From NCBI RefSeq assembly GCF_019175285.1, contig NC_056527.1, positions 107,897,129 through 107,961,128 on the forward strand: a stretch of 64,000 nucleotides of DNA, read 5' to 3'. This document shows positions 26,701-52,399 of the stretch, one piece after another. Made by a program: the position numbers and the translations under genes. The DNA is from Sceloporus undulatus. Taxonomy: Eukaryota > Chordata > Lepidosauria > Squamata > Phrynosomatidae. Under the pieces are notes generated by a model that was not told the DNA's origin, searched no databases, and worked only from the letters and a program-made list of their open reading frames with translations. The stretch's first letter is position 1, and each line of letters starts with the position of its first letter.

Positions 26701-26863
26701 GGCCACTTGTCTTCCAAGCCCCGCCGCGGCGCTTCCCAGCATTGTGCTGATTGATACGCCGTTCAGGGTTGACTGTGAAGCCAATGTAGATGCGTCCATG
26801 GAACCGCGGATTGGTGCAGTAGAGAAGGTAGACCCCAAAGAAGCTGCACACCTCCACCACCAT
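23736..26863 (-). CDS. SLX1A: Structure-specific endonuclease subunit SLX1 (6 coding exons)
   Basis: Catalytic subunit of the SLX1-SLX4 nuclease, which cleaves Holliday junctions and flap structures in the nucleus. Coding exons, in transcript order: 26863-26691, 25868-25817, 25440-25111, 24623-24490, 24373-24286 and 23765-23736. Total 268 residues (human about 275), all phases consistent. The GIY-YIG domain is complete: GVY at 10-12, YIG at 26-28, RR at 35-36, and the catalytic Glu in FEW at 77. The C-terminal RING/PHD-like zinc region is present: CSVC, CFHTGC, AHITC, then CPSC with LWGDLI. The last exon encodes only EHWANELQL, like the human C-terminus. The ATG at 26863 has a strong context (gccATGG). 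An acceptor-like 'ctcacccgtag' just upstream (26898) suggests a non-coding first exon near 28 kb, shared with the BOLA2 promoter region. Confidence 0.95.
23876..24099 (+). repeat. tRNA-derived SINE, near full length
   Basis: Head 'catggtgtagtgggttgaat' with box-B-like 'gggatttgaatccc', body 'aggcaagtcacactttttc' and tail 'tcaatttgaaggcacttaac'. It is in the last SLX1A intron, antisense to the gene. Confidence 0.8.
25973..26494. repeat. Inverted-repeat element in SLX1A intron 1, family H
   Basis: Ends 'aaggcctaactatcact' and 'gtgggaattaggcctct' are imperfect inverted repeats. Inside are mirrored 'tgaatcaatttgttt'/'aaacaaatcgattca' and 'cctgaaccgattcctgaaac' motifs and a long C/T-rich tract (26235-26390). 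No coding capacity; a non-autonomous DNA element is inferred. Confidence 0.5.
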
Positions 26864-26914
26864 GGCCACACTCAGGTGCTGAAGAAATCCAAGGGCTCTA
26901 CGGGTGAGAAAACA

Positions 26915-27556
26915 GGGTTAGAGGTAGAATTCAAAGATATCCAAATAGACTACAAGTTGAACATGAGTCAACAGTGTGATGAGGCAGCTAAAAAGGCCAA
27001 TGCAATTTTAGGCTGCATCAATAGAAGTCTAGTGTTTGGATCAAGGAAAACAATAGTGCCACTCTATTCTGCTCTGGTCAGGCCCCACCTGGAATACTGT
27101 GTCCAGTTTAAAAAGGACGTGGAGAAACTGGAGCCATGTGTCCAAAAGAGGGCAACCAAAATGGTGAAGGGTCTGGAAACCATGTCCTATGAGGAAAGAC
27201 TTAGGGAGCTGGGGATGTTTAGCCTGGAGAAGAGAAGGTTAAGAGGTGATAGGATAGCCCTGTTTAAATATTTGAAGGGATGCCATACTGAGGAGGGAGA
27301 ACAAGCTTGTTTTCTGCTGCTCCAGAGAACAGGACCTGGAACCATGGACGCAAGCTCCAGGAAAAGAGATTCCAGCTCAACATTAGGAGGAACCTCCTGA
27401 CAGTGAGGGCTGTTCGACAGCGGAATGAACTCCCTCAATGGAGAGTGGTGGTCTCCCTCCTTGGAGGTCCTTAAGCAGAGGCTGGATGCTTTGACTGGGA
27501 GTTCCTGCATGGCAGAATGGGGTTGGACTAGATCTCCCTTGAGGACTCATGATGCC
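26915..27556 (+). repeat. CR1-like LINE, 3' coding end and UTR
   Basis: Encodes the typical CR1 reverse transcriptase C-terminus ('LFKYLKG', '[14 protein letters not shown]') and then the 3' end ('ggctggatgctttgactggg', 'ttcctgcatggcagaatgg'). It is truncated at its 5' end. It sits about 50 bp upstream of the SLX1A start codon, probably within a 5' UTR intron, on the opposite strand. Confidence 0.85.
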
Positions 27557-27839
27557 AGTTTCTTCCCGTGAGTCTCGCAGGCGCTAGAAGATCTCTCTCT
27601 GTGCAGCGTCAGGACTAGTCTAGCTCTCTTCTAGGGCCAGAGCTACACATACTGCTAGGCAGATAGGACTGTAAACACATGCACTCTCATTCGGTTTCAG
27701 AGGGGAAGAAGGGCAGGCCTGCCTCCTGGGGACATAGAGGTCTGCAGGTGGGGCTTGGGCAAAATCTTGACCGAAGCCCTGGAAAGACGCTGCCAGACCA
27801 TGTCAGGCGAGATGGATGACTTCTTCATTTCTCATGTAT

Positions 27840-27953
27840 CCTCCGCTCTGGGCCCCACAATAAACTCCAGCTCCCAGAATTCCATAGCCTTGAGACTGGG
27901 CAGTTAAAGGGCTGCCAAACCGAGTTATATCTCCAGTGTGGATGCAGCCTTGG
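27840..27953. repeat. Foldback MITE, family A, single arm
   Basis: Right arm only: 'aataaactccagctcccag', 'ttccatagccttgag', ending 'ccagtgtggatgcagcctt'. It lies just left of the SLX1A/BOLA2 promoter region. Confidence 0.6.
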
Positions 27954-28011
27954 CCCTCCATCCCTTTTCCTCACCTGGACGCCTTTTCACTGCCATCTCC
28001 CAGCTTTGACA

Positions 28012-28030
28012 CTTCCCATCATGCCCCGCG
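28012..28030 (+). promoter_or_regulatory. ZNF143-like site 1
   Basis: CTTCCCATCATGCCCCGCG agrees with the second half of the known ZNF143/STAF consensus (TTCCCA-KM-ATGC-MYY-GCG). It lies in the bidirectional SLX1A/BOLA2 promoter region. Confidence 0.6.
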
Positions 28031-28075
28031 CGACATCCCTTAGTGGTTTCCCCTAATATCAACGCTCCACCATTC

Positions 28076-28095
28076 TTTCCCATCATGCACTGCGG
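28076..28095 (+). promoter_or_regulatory. ZNF143-like site 2
   Basis: TTTCCCATCATGCACTGCGG, 64 bp after site 1 and in the same orientation, is an even closer match to the ZNF143/STAF consensus. Confidence 0.65.
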
Positions 28096-28135
28096 CCCAC
28101 TCAAGCGCCACCGAAAGCGCCGCCTCCGACTGGCT

Positions 28136-28148
28136 GTTGCTTAGCAAC
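28136..28148. promoter_or_regulatory. RFX X-box-like palindrome
   Basis: GTTGCTTAGCAAC is a perfect GTTGC/GCAAC inverted repeat with a 3-bp spacer, the form bound by RFX factors. Confidence 0.55.
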
Positions 28149-28233
28149 GCTCCTCCCCTCCCCGTAAAACGTACCGTTAATTTGAATTTAACCCGGGATT
28201 ATCTTCCCATTGGTTGTTGGAATCAAAGGGCAA

Positions 28234-28264
28234 CTCTCGCGAGAGAAACTGCTGATCTCGCGAG
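28234..28264. promoter_or_regulatory. Two CTCGCGAG (BANP/Kaiso-type) motifs
   Basis: CTCTCGCGAGAG (28234-28245) is a perfect 12-bp palindrome containing TCTCGCGAGA. A second copy, TCTCGCGAG, is at 28256-28264. An inverted CCAAT box (ATTGG) sits 22 bases upstream, near 28210. Such motifs mark CpG-island promoters of housekeeping genes. Confidence 0.6.
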
Positions 28265-28443
28265 GCCGGGCACTGTTGAACTTATTAATATAAACTAGAG
28301 TGACTGGACTCCAATTCCCATCGGCCCCAGACAGCACACCCAACGTGGGGGTTGAAGTCCGTCGCTTGGAAAGCCATACTGACTTCTGTCTGAAGCGGAA
28401 GTGACTTGAGATCAAACCTGATTGGTTCGAGGGAGCCGGAGGG

Positions 28444-28458
28444 GCGGAAGTGACGTCA
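28444..28458. promoter_or_regulatory. ETS/CRE composite site before BOLA2
   Basis: GCGGAAGTGACGTCA joins an ETS core (CGGAAG) to a full CRE (TGACGTCA, 28451-28458), 64 bp before the BOLA2 start codon. Another GCGGAAGTGAC is at 28395-28405. Confidence 0.6.
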
Positions 28459-28521
28459 CCCATAGGCGGAAATGGGAGAGTTTGAGCGTTTTCTTTCATT
28501 CGGAGAGGGTTAGTGGCTGGG

Positions 28522-31500
28522 ATGGAGCCGGCGGTGGTTCTCCGGGCGGAGGCTTTGCGGGAGCGGCTGCTTCAGGGGCTGGAGGCCGAGCATGTGGTGA
28601 GGCCCCTGCTGCTTCTGCCTTCCCTGACTTCCTGGCTTTTAATACTGGGTTCGCCTTTAAAAGCCAGGCTCAGGCTGCATCCACACTGGAGAAATAACCC
28701 GGTTTGGCACCGCTTTAACTCTTTCACTGGCTCAAGGCTCTGGAATCCTGGGAGCTGTAGTTTGTTGTGGCACCAGAGCTCTCTGAGAAAACTACGCATC
28801 CCAGGGTTCCATAGCATCGAGGCGCTGCCAAGCGGCATTGTTTCCGCTGTGCGGATTCAGCCTTCTCTGCGTTTTACGTTCTTCATTGTTAATACTTAAA
28901 CTGAAATCTTTTACCGTTGAAGGCAAGGCATCATGGCGCCTTCTTCTCGTCGCTGTTTCTAATTGTGTTCCGCATTAAAAACGACTTATTTCTTTGCTCC
29001 CAAAATAAACATTTCCTTTACCTTCCCTTCTTTTGCGTGGCTTTAGGGTGCTCCTCCAAAGCACACTCCAGAAATAACCCAGTTTGAGAGCTCTTTGGCT
29101 GCCCTGGATCAGTGCTAGGGAATTCTGGGAAATGCAGTTTTGTGGGCCATCAGAGAGCTCTGGTGCCACAATAAACTCCATTTCCCAGGGTTCCCTAGCA
29201 CTGAGCCAGAGCAGTCAAAGCGGTCTCAAACTGGATTATTTCTGCAGCGGGCTTTGGACCTTTGTATCTTTACTTAAAAGGAAGGGTTCCTGACAAGGAA
29301 AGAGTGTGGCAGAGTCTCCTTCTTTGGAGGCTTATATACATACATACATACATACATACATAAAGTTAATAGGGCTTTAACTTCCCCAATTACCTGCCTT
29401 GAAGCAATTATTCCCTTCTTCTTTATCTCATTATCTAAAAGATGAAAAAAGAGAAAGAAGGGAGGAAAAAAGAAACCTTTTCAACATTACTTTTCATCTT
29501 TTTATAGGCTGGTTTTGGAGATACAGATATCTATATCTATAATTTAATCAAAGTCCATCTCTTTGGAGGTTTGTTAAAGGAAGGCTGGATGGCCATTGCT
29601 CAGCGGTGCTTTAATGATCTTCCTCCGTGGCCCTTGAAGTCTTTTCTATTATTTCCATAGGGCAGCTTTACTTGGGACAGACAATTGTATTTACGCCTTA
29701 AATAAACTCAGCCTATTGAATTAATTCCAGGCTATCAGTCTACACTAGCTCCTGTTTTTGTATGGAGGCCCATTCTAATTAGAACTGAGCTTTGGATTTA
29801 GGCCGCTGTGCCTAGTGAGATTACCCTTATGAGAGTTTGCATAGAATTGCAACCTCACCCTTAAGCTCCAAATCTTGGCATTCATCAGGTAATGGGAGTG
29901 GAGTACTTTTGGCAGCTTCCCTGCAACAGTGCATTTATAAGTACCTTCCTGAGTAAGCTTTAAAGTGAGGGTTAGGAGAGATGTGTAATCAAAGCATTAG
30001 GATCCCAGGACATAAACACCACTAAAGAGATGAGAAATGAAACCATTATAAATTGCTTAGTGCCTTATACAGTCAGGTAAAACCAGACGGTTGATTCTCT
30101 GTGTGCCAGGATCTTTGGAAACACCTTCAGCTTTTCTTCAGTTCATTTATTTAAAGATAAATCTATTTAAAGATAACCATCTTGAATCCCATAAATACAT
30201 TTTTAAAAATCCCATTGTCTTGCATAGGATTTGTTCCTTACCCCACTGGTCTTCCGTAATGCATCAGGTGCGCATGCATGCAGATTCTCATTTTGCTCAC
30301 GAAGCTGTTAATTGAATAGTTTCCCAGTATTTTATCTTGAATTTGCTCAGCAATGTATACTAATAGATTTTTTCACTGCTTCTCTCTTTCCTCAACCACA
30401 CAAGGAAGTGGAAGATACAACTCCTGGACGCTGTGCCACAAGTTTCAAAGTCCTGGTAGTGTCCCCACATTTTCGAGGGAAGGCGTTACTCCAACGACAT
30501 CGGTAAGTGGGACAAGAAGGAGGTAATTTGTTGTGGGTCGTCTCAGTTTTTTCCTTAATGGTTTGAGCAGTCCTGACAGAATTTGAAAGAGGGCCAAAAG
30601 GATGTAAGACTCCAGACCTAGAGCTTCTTTACCTCTCTCCACTGGTGTACCTTCAGTTTTTCTTCTTTTGTTCATCTGTTGTTCTTTTTCTATGACTAGC
30701 TCATATATTTAGCTTCATTTCTATCCTACATTTTCTCCAAGGAGTTCAGGGCAATGGAGATAGTTTTCTACTCTTCCTGTGAGGTAGGTAAAGAGCTTCA
30801 GGGGAAAGCAACGGCAAACCCCTTCTGAAAAAATCTTGCCAAGAAAATCCCATTATAGGTTTGCGTTGGGGTCGCCGTAAATTGGAAATGACTTGAAGGC
30901 ATGCAACAGCAAAAAAGACTGATCTTTGAGAGTGAGGTTGTCCACAGCTACTAATGATGGTAGTAGTAGATTACTTTTAATATCAAGGGCAGTGGAAGTC
31001 AGGCTTCTGAATACCAATGGCTGCGGAAGATTAGCAGAGCATGGAAGTTATTTTGCCCACAACAGGCAGAATTCCATATGTTCCATTAAAAATGTAAACC
31101 AATCCACACCACTATTATAACCTCTCTCTCCTTGAACCTATTTATTGAATGTATTTCCTGTTTTTCCACCAAGAGGCCTAGTTCAAAGTTGCATAAGATA
31201 TTATGCCAAATGAATTTGCAGTTCAGAAATAGACACACAGCAGTTGGGATTTTTGAAAAATATAAGCCTGAATTCTGTATCGGCTACTTAAATATCCTTA
31301 ACTAAGGTCCTGTGCAGACAGCCCAAAATAATGCTGCTTTGGGTCACTTTGGAGGTATGCTGCTTAAATGACACATGCATCTTAAGATGCCAGAAGCTGT
31401 GCCAAAGCTGTGCTCCAGTCCTTAGGACTGGACCATGGCTTTGGCATGGCTTCTGGCCTCTTAGGACACATGCATCATTTAAACAGCATACCTCCAAAGT

Positions 31501-32704
31501 GACCTGAAGCAGCTTTATTTTGGCCTGTCTGTACGGGCTCTAAGTAACCTCGCCTGGCCCAACTCCCCCTCCCCCCACACACACAAAGCTGGACAGAAAT
31601 GCCATTCACCTTTTCTCCAGGTAGCTGATTCCCAATAAAAGATTTGGGAGGGGAAGTTATGATTGTGGCAATAATGTCAAAATCATAAGTAGTGATTATG
31701 AATACAAAACAGTTTTTACTCATCATAACTGTTTCATATTCATGATCGTTAAGTGTGCTTAACCAAGTAGCTGGTACAGGATTCTGGCCAGTGATCATAT
31801 TAATCTTGACTGGTGCCATTGGGTTTTGGAAAACATTGATTCAGAAAACTTCCAAATGCCTTAAATACATTGGAGAATCGTGTATCATACAGCACTAGAA
31901 CCATGGCAAGTTAATTTTACATGATATTTCAGAAGTTTTTACCAAAAAGCAGGTACTTCAAATTAAATACTTGGATAGAGGGGAACCAGCAATGCATATA
32001 CGATGTGTATTAATTCTGACGTTCAAACAAATTCAGAACCTTACTTGGAAATTATTTTTATTGATATACTTGCAAATATTTTAACATGTGACAGGTCAAT
32101 AGCACAGACTTCCTTTACATTGTGTAAATTTTATGAAAAGAAGAAGGCACTGAAAACTTAACATATTAAGAGCTCAGATAACTGTATTTTATATATATTT
32201 TTACAGTATGTTCCAATGAAAGACAGTCAACTACAACTTCTCTCCATTGATGGAGCAGTACTTCCATCCCACTGTTTTTCTAACGTCTGTTAGATAACCC
32301 TCAGCAGAAGTTGGGATTGCTTCTAAATGGATGAAGCAATTTATTCTTAGGAATTGATTCACCCACCTCAACCTGAACTACACAATGGCAATGCATTTCC
32401 ACTCCATGTGATTGTTAACAGACATAGCCCCTTTAACATCTATTTATTTCATAGCGTTTGTCAAATATTGTTGCTGATAGTTAAAAATGATGAGGTAGGG
32501 ACTTGAGAAACCGACTTAAAGAGTCTGGCAATAGTAAAAGTACCAGAAAATGAATTTTTCCTTTTTTTTCCCTCTCTTCGTTTTCACTTCACCTTCACTA
32601 GCCTGGTCAATGAACTCTTATCTGAGGAGCTGAAGCATATCCATGCCTTTGAACAGAGAACACTGACACCAGAACAGTGGGCGAAGGAACAAGAAGCTAA
32701 GTGA
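28522..32704 (+). CDS. BOLA2: BolA-like protein 2 (3 exons)
   Basis: Cytosolic BolA-family protein that, with GLRX3, carries [2Fe-2S] clusters for Fe-S protein maturation. Coding exons: 28522-28596, 30405-30502 and 32602-32704 (stop TGA 32702-32704), 91 residues against 86 in human. Exon 1 encodes the N-terminal helix up to GLEAEHV. Exon 2 encodes EVEDTTPGRC and the core LVVSPHFRGKALLQRHR. Exon 3 encodes LVNELLSEELKHIHAFEQR and ends KEQEAK. The conserved ligand-type residues are present: Cys35 and His72 in the HIHAFE motif. Donors GTGAGG and GTAAGT are good, and phases are 0 and 2. Its 5' neighbour is divergent SLX1A, as in the human locus. An ATTAAA at 32887-32892 is a possible polyadenylation signal. 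Confidence 0.95.
28672..28866. repeat. Foldback MITE, family A, full copy
   Basis: From 'aggctgcatccacactgga' to 'ctgtgcggattcagcctt' with mirrored cores ('gggagctgtagtttgttgtg' and 'aactacgcatcccagggtt'). It lies 76 bp into BOLA2 intron 1. Confidence 0.8.
29055..29260. repeat. Foldback MITE, family C
   Basis: Mirrored arms: 'gcacactccagaaataaccc' and 'ggattatttctgcagcgggc'; 'ctagggaattctgggaaat' and 'tttcccagggttccctagc'. In BOLA2 intron 1. Confidence 0.8.
29334..29364. repeat. Tetranucleotide microsatellite (CATA)n
   Basis: About seven to eight cata/tacata units in BOLA2 intron 1. Confidence 0.9.
29365..30404. other. BOLA2 intron 1, mostly unique
   Basis: A weak CR1-like 3' fragment lies at about 29560-29645 ('ggctggatggccattgctca', 'cggtgctttaatgat'). 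The remainder shows no recognised repeat or gene. Confidence 0.4.
30790..30915 (+). repeat. tRNA-derived SINE, 3' part
   Basis: 'gggaaagcaacggcaaaccc', 'tctgaaaaaatcttgcc' and 'ttggaaatgacttgaaggca', with the head missing. In BOLA2 intron 2. Confidence 0.7.
31305..31545. repeat. Foldback MITE, family D
   Basis: Mirrored termini 'gtgcagacagcccaaaataa' and 'ttttggcctgtctgtacggg'; mirrored 'ggtcactttggaggtatgct' and its complement; palindromic centre AGTCCTTAGGACT (31417-31429). In BOLA2 intron 2. Confidence 0.8.
31546..32601. other. Rest of BOLA2 intron 2
   Basis: AT-rich, no recognised repeat or exon. Confidence 0.35.
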
Positions 32705-34377
32705 TAGATGTAGCTCTGTCCCTTCCCTCTGGACTAAAAAGCAGCAGGCCAGAGATTGGACCAAAACATCTACTGCAAGAGGAGAGGAGAGATGGAAATG
32801 GAATGAATGTAATGCTGTGGAGGTGGGACCCATCTATGCTCTCCAGTGAGAGTCCTAAGTAGACTTGAAAGAGCATGAGGCAGAAAATTAAAAAAAATGA
32901 AACATTTCTGTGTGTATATTTGTCAATCCAACTTGTATCCCTTCTGCTCTAAAGCTTGATTCTCTTATCAGTGGGGAAAGGCCCACCTTCCCCATGTTTG
33001 TGAACTGCTCACGCAGCTTTCCATATCACTGGCTAGGGATATTAGGAGTTACCTTTGGAAGACCACTTGCTCACCTCTGTTCTATTTTAAGCCTTCACCA
33101 GCCAGTATAGCCATTGGCACTGCAGCCCAAGCCATGTGGATGGAACCAGGTTTTGAAAGGCTGACCTTTCCCACTGTGATTGAATTCTGCCTTTTTTTTG
33201 TTCAGCATGGTAGGTTCACTGTAAGAGTGCCACAAGTCAGAAATGACTTGAAGGCACACAGCAACAACAAATACTTAAGGATGTGGGATCCCTGAGAGTT
33301 GCAGCCAAACAGCATCCTGAGTGTAATGTAAGGGTAGAAAATGTGTGACTCATGGGCTGCATGCAGCCTCTAAAGTCCACAACACTCATTCTATCCTCTG
33401 AACACCCTTAATTTTTCTTTTGGGGGCTGAACTGGTCACAAATACAGAGGTTTGCCTTTTTTTTCTGTCCTCCCCCACCTGCCACCAAGAAACCTCAAAT
33501 TTCAGCTCCAGACTGACTGACATGGGAACCAGAACTGATGTCACATTATTTCTATTGTGCCACACACAGAGGGGACAAAAATAGCCCCAAGAATTTACCC
33601 ACCCATGCTCTAATATAGAAAGAAGGCTGAAGCTGACAAAGGGATAGCTCATGGTTATATGATTTGCTGCTACTTGATCATGTACTAGCCATGACTTTTA
33701 ATGGGAACCAGGCAAATTTGTGAAAAGGAAGGCTACCCATAGCTAATACTCATGTTGCCTCCAGTATAAGAGATGGTCTTCCTCTAAATATAAGTTGCTA
33801 GGATACCTGAGAACAGCTTGGCTGAGGAGTCTGGGAGCTGATGTCCAGAAAAGTAGCTTTTCCAGGCTTTGCTACCTGAGCAGAAGGATGCTATTGCACT
33901 CCTGTCTTGCTTGTGGATACAGATACTTTCCTAAACCTCTGGGCTAATCATTGCCCTTGCATCCTTACTGAAAAATAATGCAAGTAGGCAGCTTAATGAA
34001 AAAGAAGAGTGCTGCCCTCCAGTGGCTGAAGGTTGGCAGAGATAAGATCATTTCATGTTGGAATAGCATGGTAATAGATTTGTCTTTTTCGCTTTCATTT
34101 GGTATCAAATGTGCTTGCATCATTTTAATGCATTAAAGATGGGAGGGCGAGAATTGTTTAATATATGGTTAATTCTACTGCCCACCCTTCCCAGAATTAA
34201 TATGTGAGTTAATAACGAAGTTAACAAGTATCAAAAACCTATCAGACAAACATGAGCATTAATTACACAATTTAAGAAATCTTGATTGACTGTTTGGATT
34301 TGATTTATATTTTCACCAAATTGAATATTTGCATAAAACTATTGCACATGACAATAGTTCTAAAGAAACAAGTAAAC
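32705..34377. other. BOLA2/CORO1A tail-to-tail interval
   Basis: Holds the putative BOLA2 3' UTR and a truncated SINE tail at 33200-33272 ('agtcagaaatgacttgaagg'). No further gene seen. Confidence 0.4.
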
Positions 34378-34383
34378 TTTATT
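34378..34383 (-). terminator. Candidate CORO1A polyadenylation signal
   Basis: TTTATT on the plus strand is AATAAA for CORO1A, about 720 bp past its stop codon. Confidence 0.35.
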
Positions 34384-34589
34384 AGGCAATGCAGACAGAT
34401 TGCAGCACATGTCTTAAGAAATAGCCCCCATTTCTCACACAAGAGTAGATGCCTCTTTAAGACGATTCTTGCCATCTGCAGCTTTTAGAAATACTTGCAG
34501 GTTTTTTAAAAAATGTTACTAAAACTAAAATGTACCGTGGATCAATAAAACATGAAAATTCTATGAAAAGTTAAGATGCAACCTATGCC

Positions 34590-34705
34590 AGAGGTTGGAA
34601 AGGTTCCTTTTTTGGATTACAGCTCCAAGAATCTGCAATGGTGGCCATGCTGGCTGGGAGATTCTAGGAAGTATACTCCAAAATGTGGCACCCCCAAGCT
34701 CTGCA
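34590..34705. repeat. Foldback MITE, family K (diverged)
   Basis: 'tggattacagctccaagaat' opposes 'attctaggaagtatactcca', around 'ggccatgctggctggg'. It lies in the likely CORO1A 3' UTR. Confidence 0.5.
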
Positions 34706-35099
34706 CCTGACCTCAAATGAAGGCCCTTTGCAGCACTTCCAAAAGAAACGGGGAAGGAGAGAAGCAAATAATGTAGAAAAGTACATGCATACAATCAGGC
34801 CTCTAGGAGATGGCTGCCTGCCTCTCCCCGACTCCCTGGGGCTTTAGAATGAGGGAGATGTGTATTTAATGTTGCCCAAGCAGAACCAAGACACCAGTGA
34901 ACCTGGCTAACCAAAAAGGAGGGCCTCTCTGGAACTGGCAAGCTTAGTTTCTGACCTGAGTTTGGGGTAGGTGGAACTTAATAATGCCCTGAGGATCCAC
35001 CCACAGTACAACAAAAGGCTTTTAAAAAATAAAAAGACCAGTGAACAAAGTCCAATGTAACTGATGGCAAACAGGATTGGTTGAATGGAAGACATTAAG

Positions 35100-49482
<14,383 letters not shown>

Positions 49483-50498
49483 TCAACCACAGTTCTATTT
49501 CTGCACCTCAACAGAACATGGGAGCCCAGTTGAGAACTCTGGCTTTAGCTTTTGCTGGTTACAGTCATGCCACCATCTTTGTTTGACACAGCCTGAGCTC
49601 TTGTCCTGCTAGACATTCTCATGAGCTATACCACATTCATAGCTCCATAGCCATCCAAGCCAAGAAATTATCCTACTACCACTGGAGGAGAAGAATTAGG
49701 GGTAGTGGATAGTTTCATAAGAGCTTAGCAGGCAACCCATCCCAAAGATGCCTTCAAGTCTGTAATGGACTGCATGTTGCCCAGTCCTGTGTTAGCTGAC
49801 TCTGATGCAGGTTCCATTAGGTTCAAATAGGATTTTCATCCTTGCAAGTATGCTTCAACCTACAGGCTGTCAAAACAGTTAAGACGGCTCAAGCAAGAGA
49901 GTCAAGCTGCACATCATAGTGGGAGAGCAAAATGTAGCCACTAAACCCTCATGCCCTGTTTCCTCCCAGCAGCTTTGGGTGGTGCAGATGGAGTTCTCTT
50001 TCATCCTTGTAAATCATGTGGGGTAAATAAAGCTCGGAGTAAGTTACCCAAAGCCACCCTGTTCACTTCATAGTTTGGGAACTAGTTCTATCACTCCCAG
50101 ATCAAACACTCTTCCATATACTGTTCTATATTGGAAAGAAAACTAAAAGAAACACATTATAAGAGCTGAACACTTGCACCTGGGAAGAAATGCACCCTTA
50201 ATTCTCATTTCAGCACAATCACAAAACCTCCAAAAATGGAATGAACTGGGGTGGAGGACTTTAGTTTCCCAGGCTTTAAAATGGGTATAATAACTTGCAT
50301 GATCCACAAGCTGCTGTGATTCTGCAGAACATGAGCATGCAAAGCTTTGCACATCAAAAGGTACCCAAGGGATGACAAAATTACCAACATAAGAGAGCCT
50401 ATCACCACCCTCACTGCCTTGCCAGCAAGATGTGCTGGCACTGCCTTCCCTTCAGCCCAAAGCCCCTTTTCATTTAGTCCCCAACCCTGAGCTCTCAC

Positions 50499-50600
50499 CT
50501 GCAGCCTCTGTAGCGGATGTATGCACACAATGAATTGGAGATGCAGCAGCAGCTCAGAGCTTTTTAACAGAGCCATCGCCCTGGCACTGTCAGAGCTGGG
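50499..50600 (-). other. CORO1A: Probable non-coding CORO1A exon 1 (3' boundary at 50499)
   Basis: On the minus strand, 'acagaggctgcag' is followed by GTGAGA (50498-50493), a good donor. It would join to the acceptor at 49425 ('ttttgcag'), four bases before the GACC-ATG context. The transcription start is unknown; the upper limit given is a guess. Confidence 0.45.
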
Positions 50601-51066
50601 AGGGTTGGTCTCTTAAAGGGCCAGTATGCAGGGAGCTCATAATTTGCCATCTCTCTCTCTCTCCCTCTCTCTTTCTTTCTCTCTCACTCTCTGCATCCAT
50701 CTTCAGGTCTTTCCCTCCATCACTTCTCTCCTTTCTTCATCATATACATTTCCTACTCTTACCATAATGGAGACCTGCTGTCCCATATATTCCCCCCAAA
50801 AAGGGCACACAAGACCTCTCAAGATTTTGAGAGTAAAAGGAACCATGTTTTCCAAGATGGCAAGCTTCTGACCATCTCAGATCTCTTCATTTCTGCCTGA
50901 AGAAGAGACTCAGCAACCCAGGTGTTTTCTTCTCCAACCAGCAAGCATGGGTAAGATAAGAGCCTCAAAAGATTTTGGGTAAACCCTACTTTATTTTTCT
51001 ATTAATCTAACTGCAGGCATTGCTTCATATGGTTTCTTTTTCTTCCCATATCCATCCTATCCCAAA

Positions 51067-51286
51067 GTTGTTGTTTGTTGTTGTAGTGTACCTTCAAGTT
51101 GTTTCCATCTTATGGCAACCAAGGTGAACCTGTCACAGGGTTTTCTTGTTTGATTTCTTCAGAGAGCATTTGCCATTGCCATCCTCTGAGGCTGAGAGAG
51201 TGTGGCTTGCCAAAAGTCATTCAGTGGGTTTACATGGCCAAGCCAGAATTCGAACCTTAGTCTCCTGTGTCACAGCCCAACTCAAA
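51067..51286 (-). repeat. tRNA-derived SINE, near full length
   Basis: Reverse copy: 'ttgttgttgtagtgtacctt' tail, 'ttgccattgccatcctctga', 'ccaagccagaattcgaacct' box B complement. Confidence 0.85.
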
Positions 51287-51496
51287 CAGGAGTCCATTAA
51301 AAGTGTAAAAAGGGCTACTGGGTACAGAACTGAACTCCCAAAGCAAGATTGATAGGGTGAGGTGGGGAACCAACATCCAACCACCCAAATTTCTAATCCT
51401 TGTAGATGTGTGAAGATATTGTGAGTTTGTTTTCCGACTCCAGTGAATAGATTTATCACAATGACTTTGCCTCCAAAGTGTTACCTGTGACCCAGC

Positions 51497-51715
51497 CACA
51501 CAACACAGTTATAGTACTGTATTACAACTTTGACTGCCATGGCTGCATCCTATGGAATCCTGGGTTTTGTAGTCTGGGGAGACACTATAGCTCTCTGGCT
51601 GAGAATTCTAAATAGTCCTCCCTAAACTACAGATCCCAAGATTTCATAGGATGAAGCCATGGCAGTTAAAGTGGAATCACTACCCACATAATTGTGTAAT
51701 GTGAAAGGGCTCCTG
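51497..51715. repeat. Foldback MITE, family B
   Basis: 'acacaacacagttatagtac' opposes 'cataattgtgtaatgtgaaa'; inner arms 'tatggaatcctgggttttgt' and 'aaactacagatcccaagatt'. Confidence 0.8.
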
Positions 51716-51819
51716 CTATTATTTTCACTAAAGAATACATGTGTCCCTTTGAAGGATATAGTTGCTGAGAAGCACTTGGAAGACTGATGCACTCCAGTCC
51801 ACTACGCTTGCTTTTGCTT

Positions 51820-52190
51820 TTGTGTGTGTGTGTCTTCAAGTTGCTCATCAATTTATGGCTTTTGGTTATTGTTCATTTCTCACTCATGGTGCCCGTAAAG
51901 GCAAACCTATCATGGAATTTCCTTGGAAAGGTGCTTCAGAGGGGATTTGCCATTGCTATCCTGAGGCTGAAGAGAGTGTGACTTACCCAATTTCACCCAG
52001 TGGGTTTACATGGCCCAGCCAGGATTCAAACTCTGCTCTCCAGTCCTAATCCAACACTCAAATCACTACATCATGATGACTGCCTTCAAGTTGCCTGTCA
52101 ACTTATGGTAACTGCATGAAATTAATAGGTTTTCTTAGGCAAGGCATGCTCAGAGATAGTTTTGCCAGTCCCTTCCTCTGAAATATAGCC
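51820..52190 (-). repeat. Two tRNA-derived SINEs in tandem orientation
   Basis: A near complete reverse copy (51820-52080: 'tcttcaagttgctcatcaat' to 'ctcaaatcactacatcatga') followed by a truncated one (52083-52190: 'ccttcaagttgcctgtcaac'). Confidence 0.75.
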
Positions 52191-52399
52191 TGCTTACATG
52201 GAAGTAAACGCTAATGAACACAGCTGGATTTGATTTCACATAAACAGTCATAAGTTGGTTATTAGTGTGAAAAGCAGCCAGATTTACAATTACAAAGTGG
52301 AGAAGATGCTGCCAGCTGGAGTTAGCTAGAATTAGGGATGCAGCTTTTGGGAATAGGCAATTTTACTTTCTGCCCTATAGAAATGTCTGAATCGTGCCC

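Noticed and set aside
26672-27400. A 242-residue plus-strand open frame
   Set aside because: It joins the antisense of SLX1A exon 1 with a CR1 LINE C-terminus by chance; only the LINE part is meaningful.
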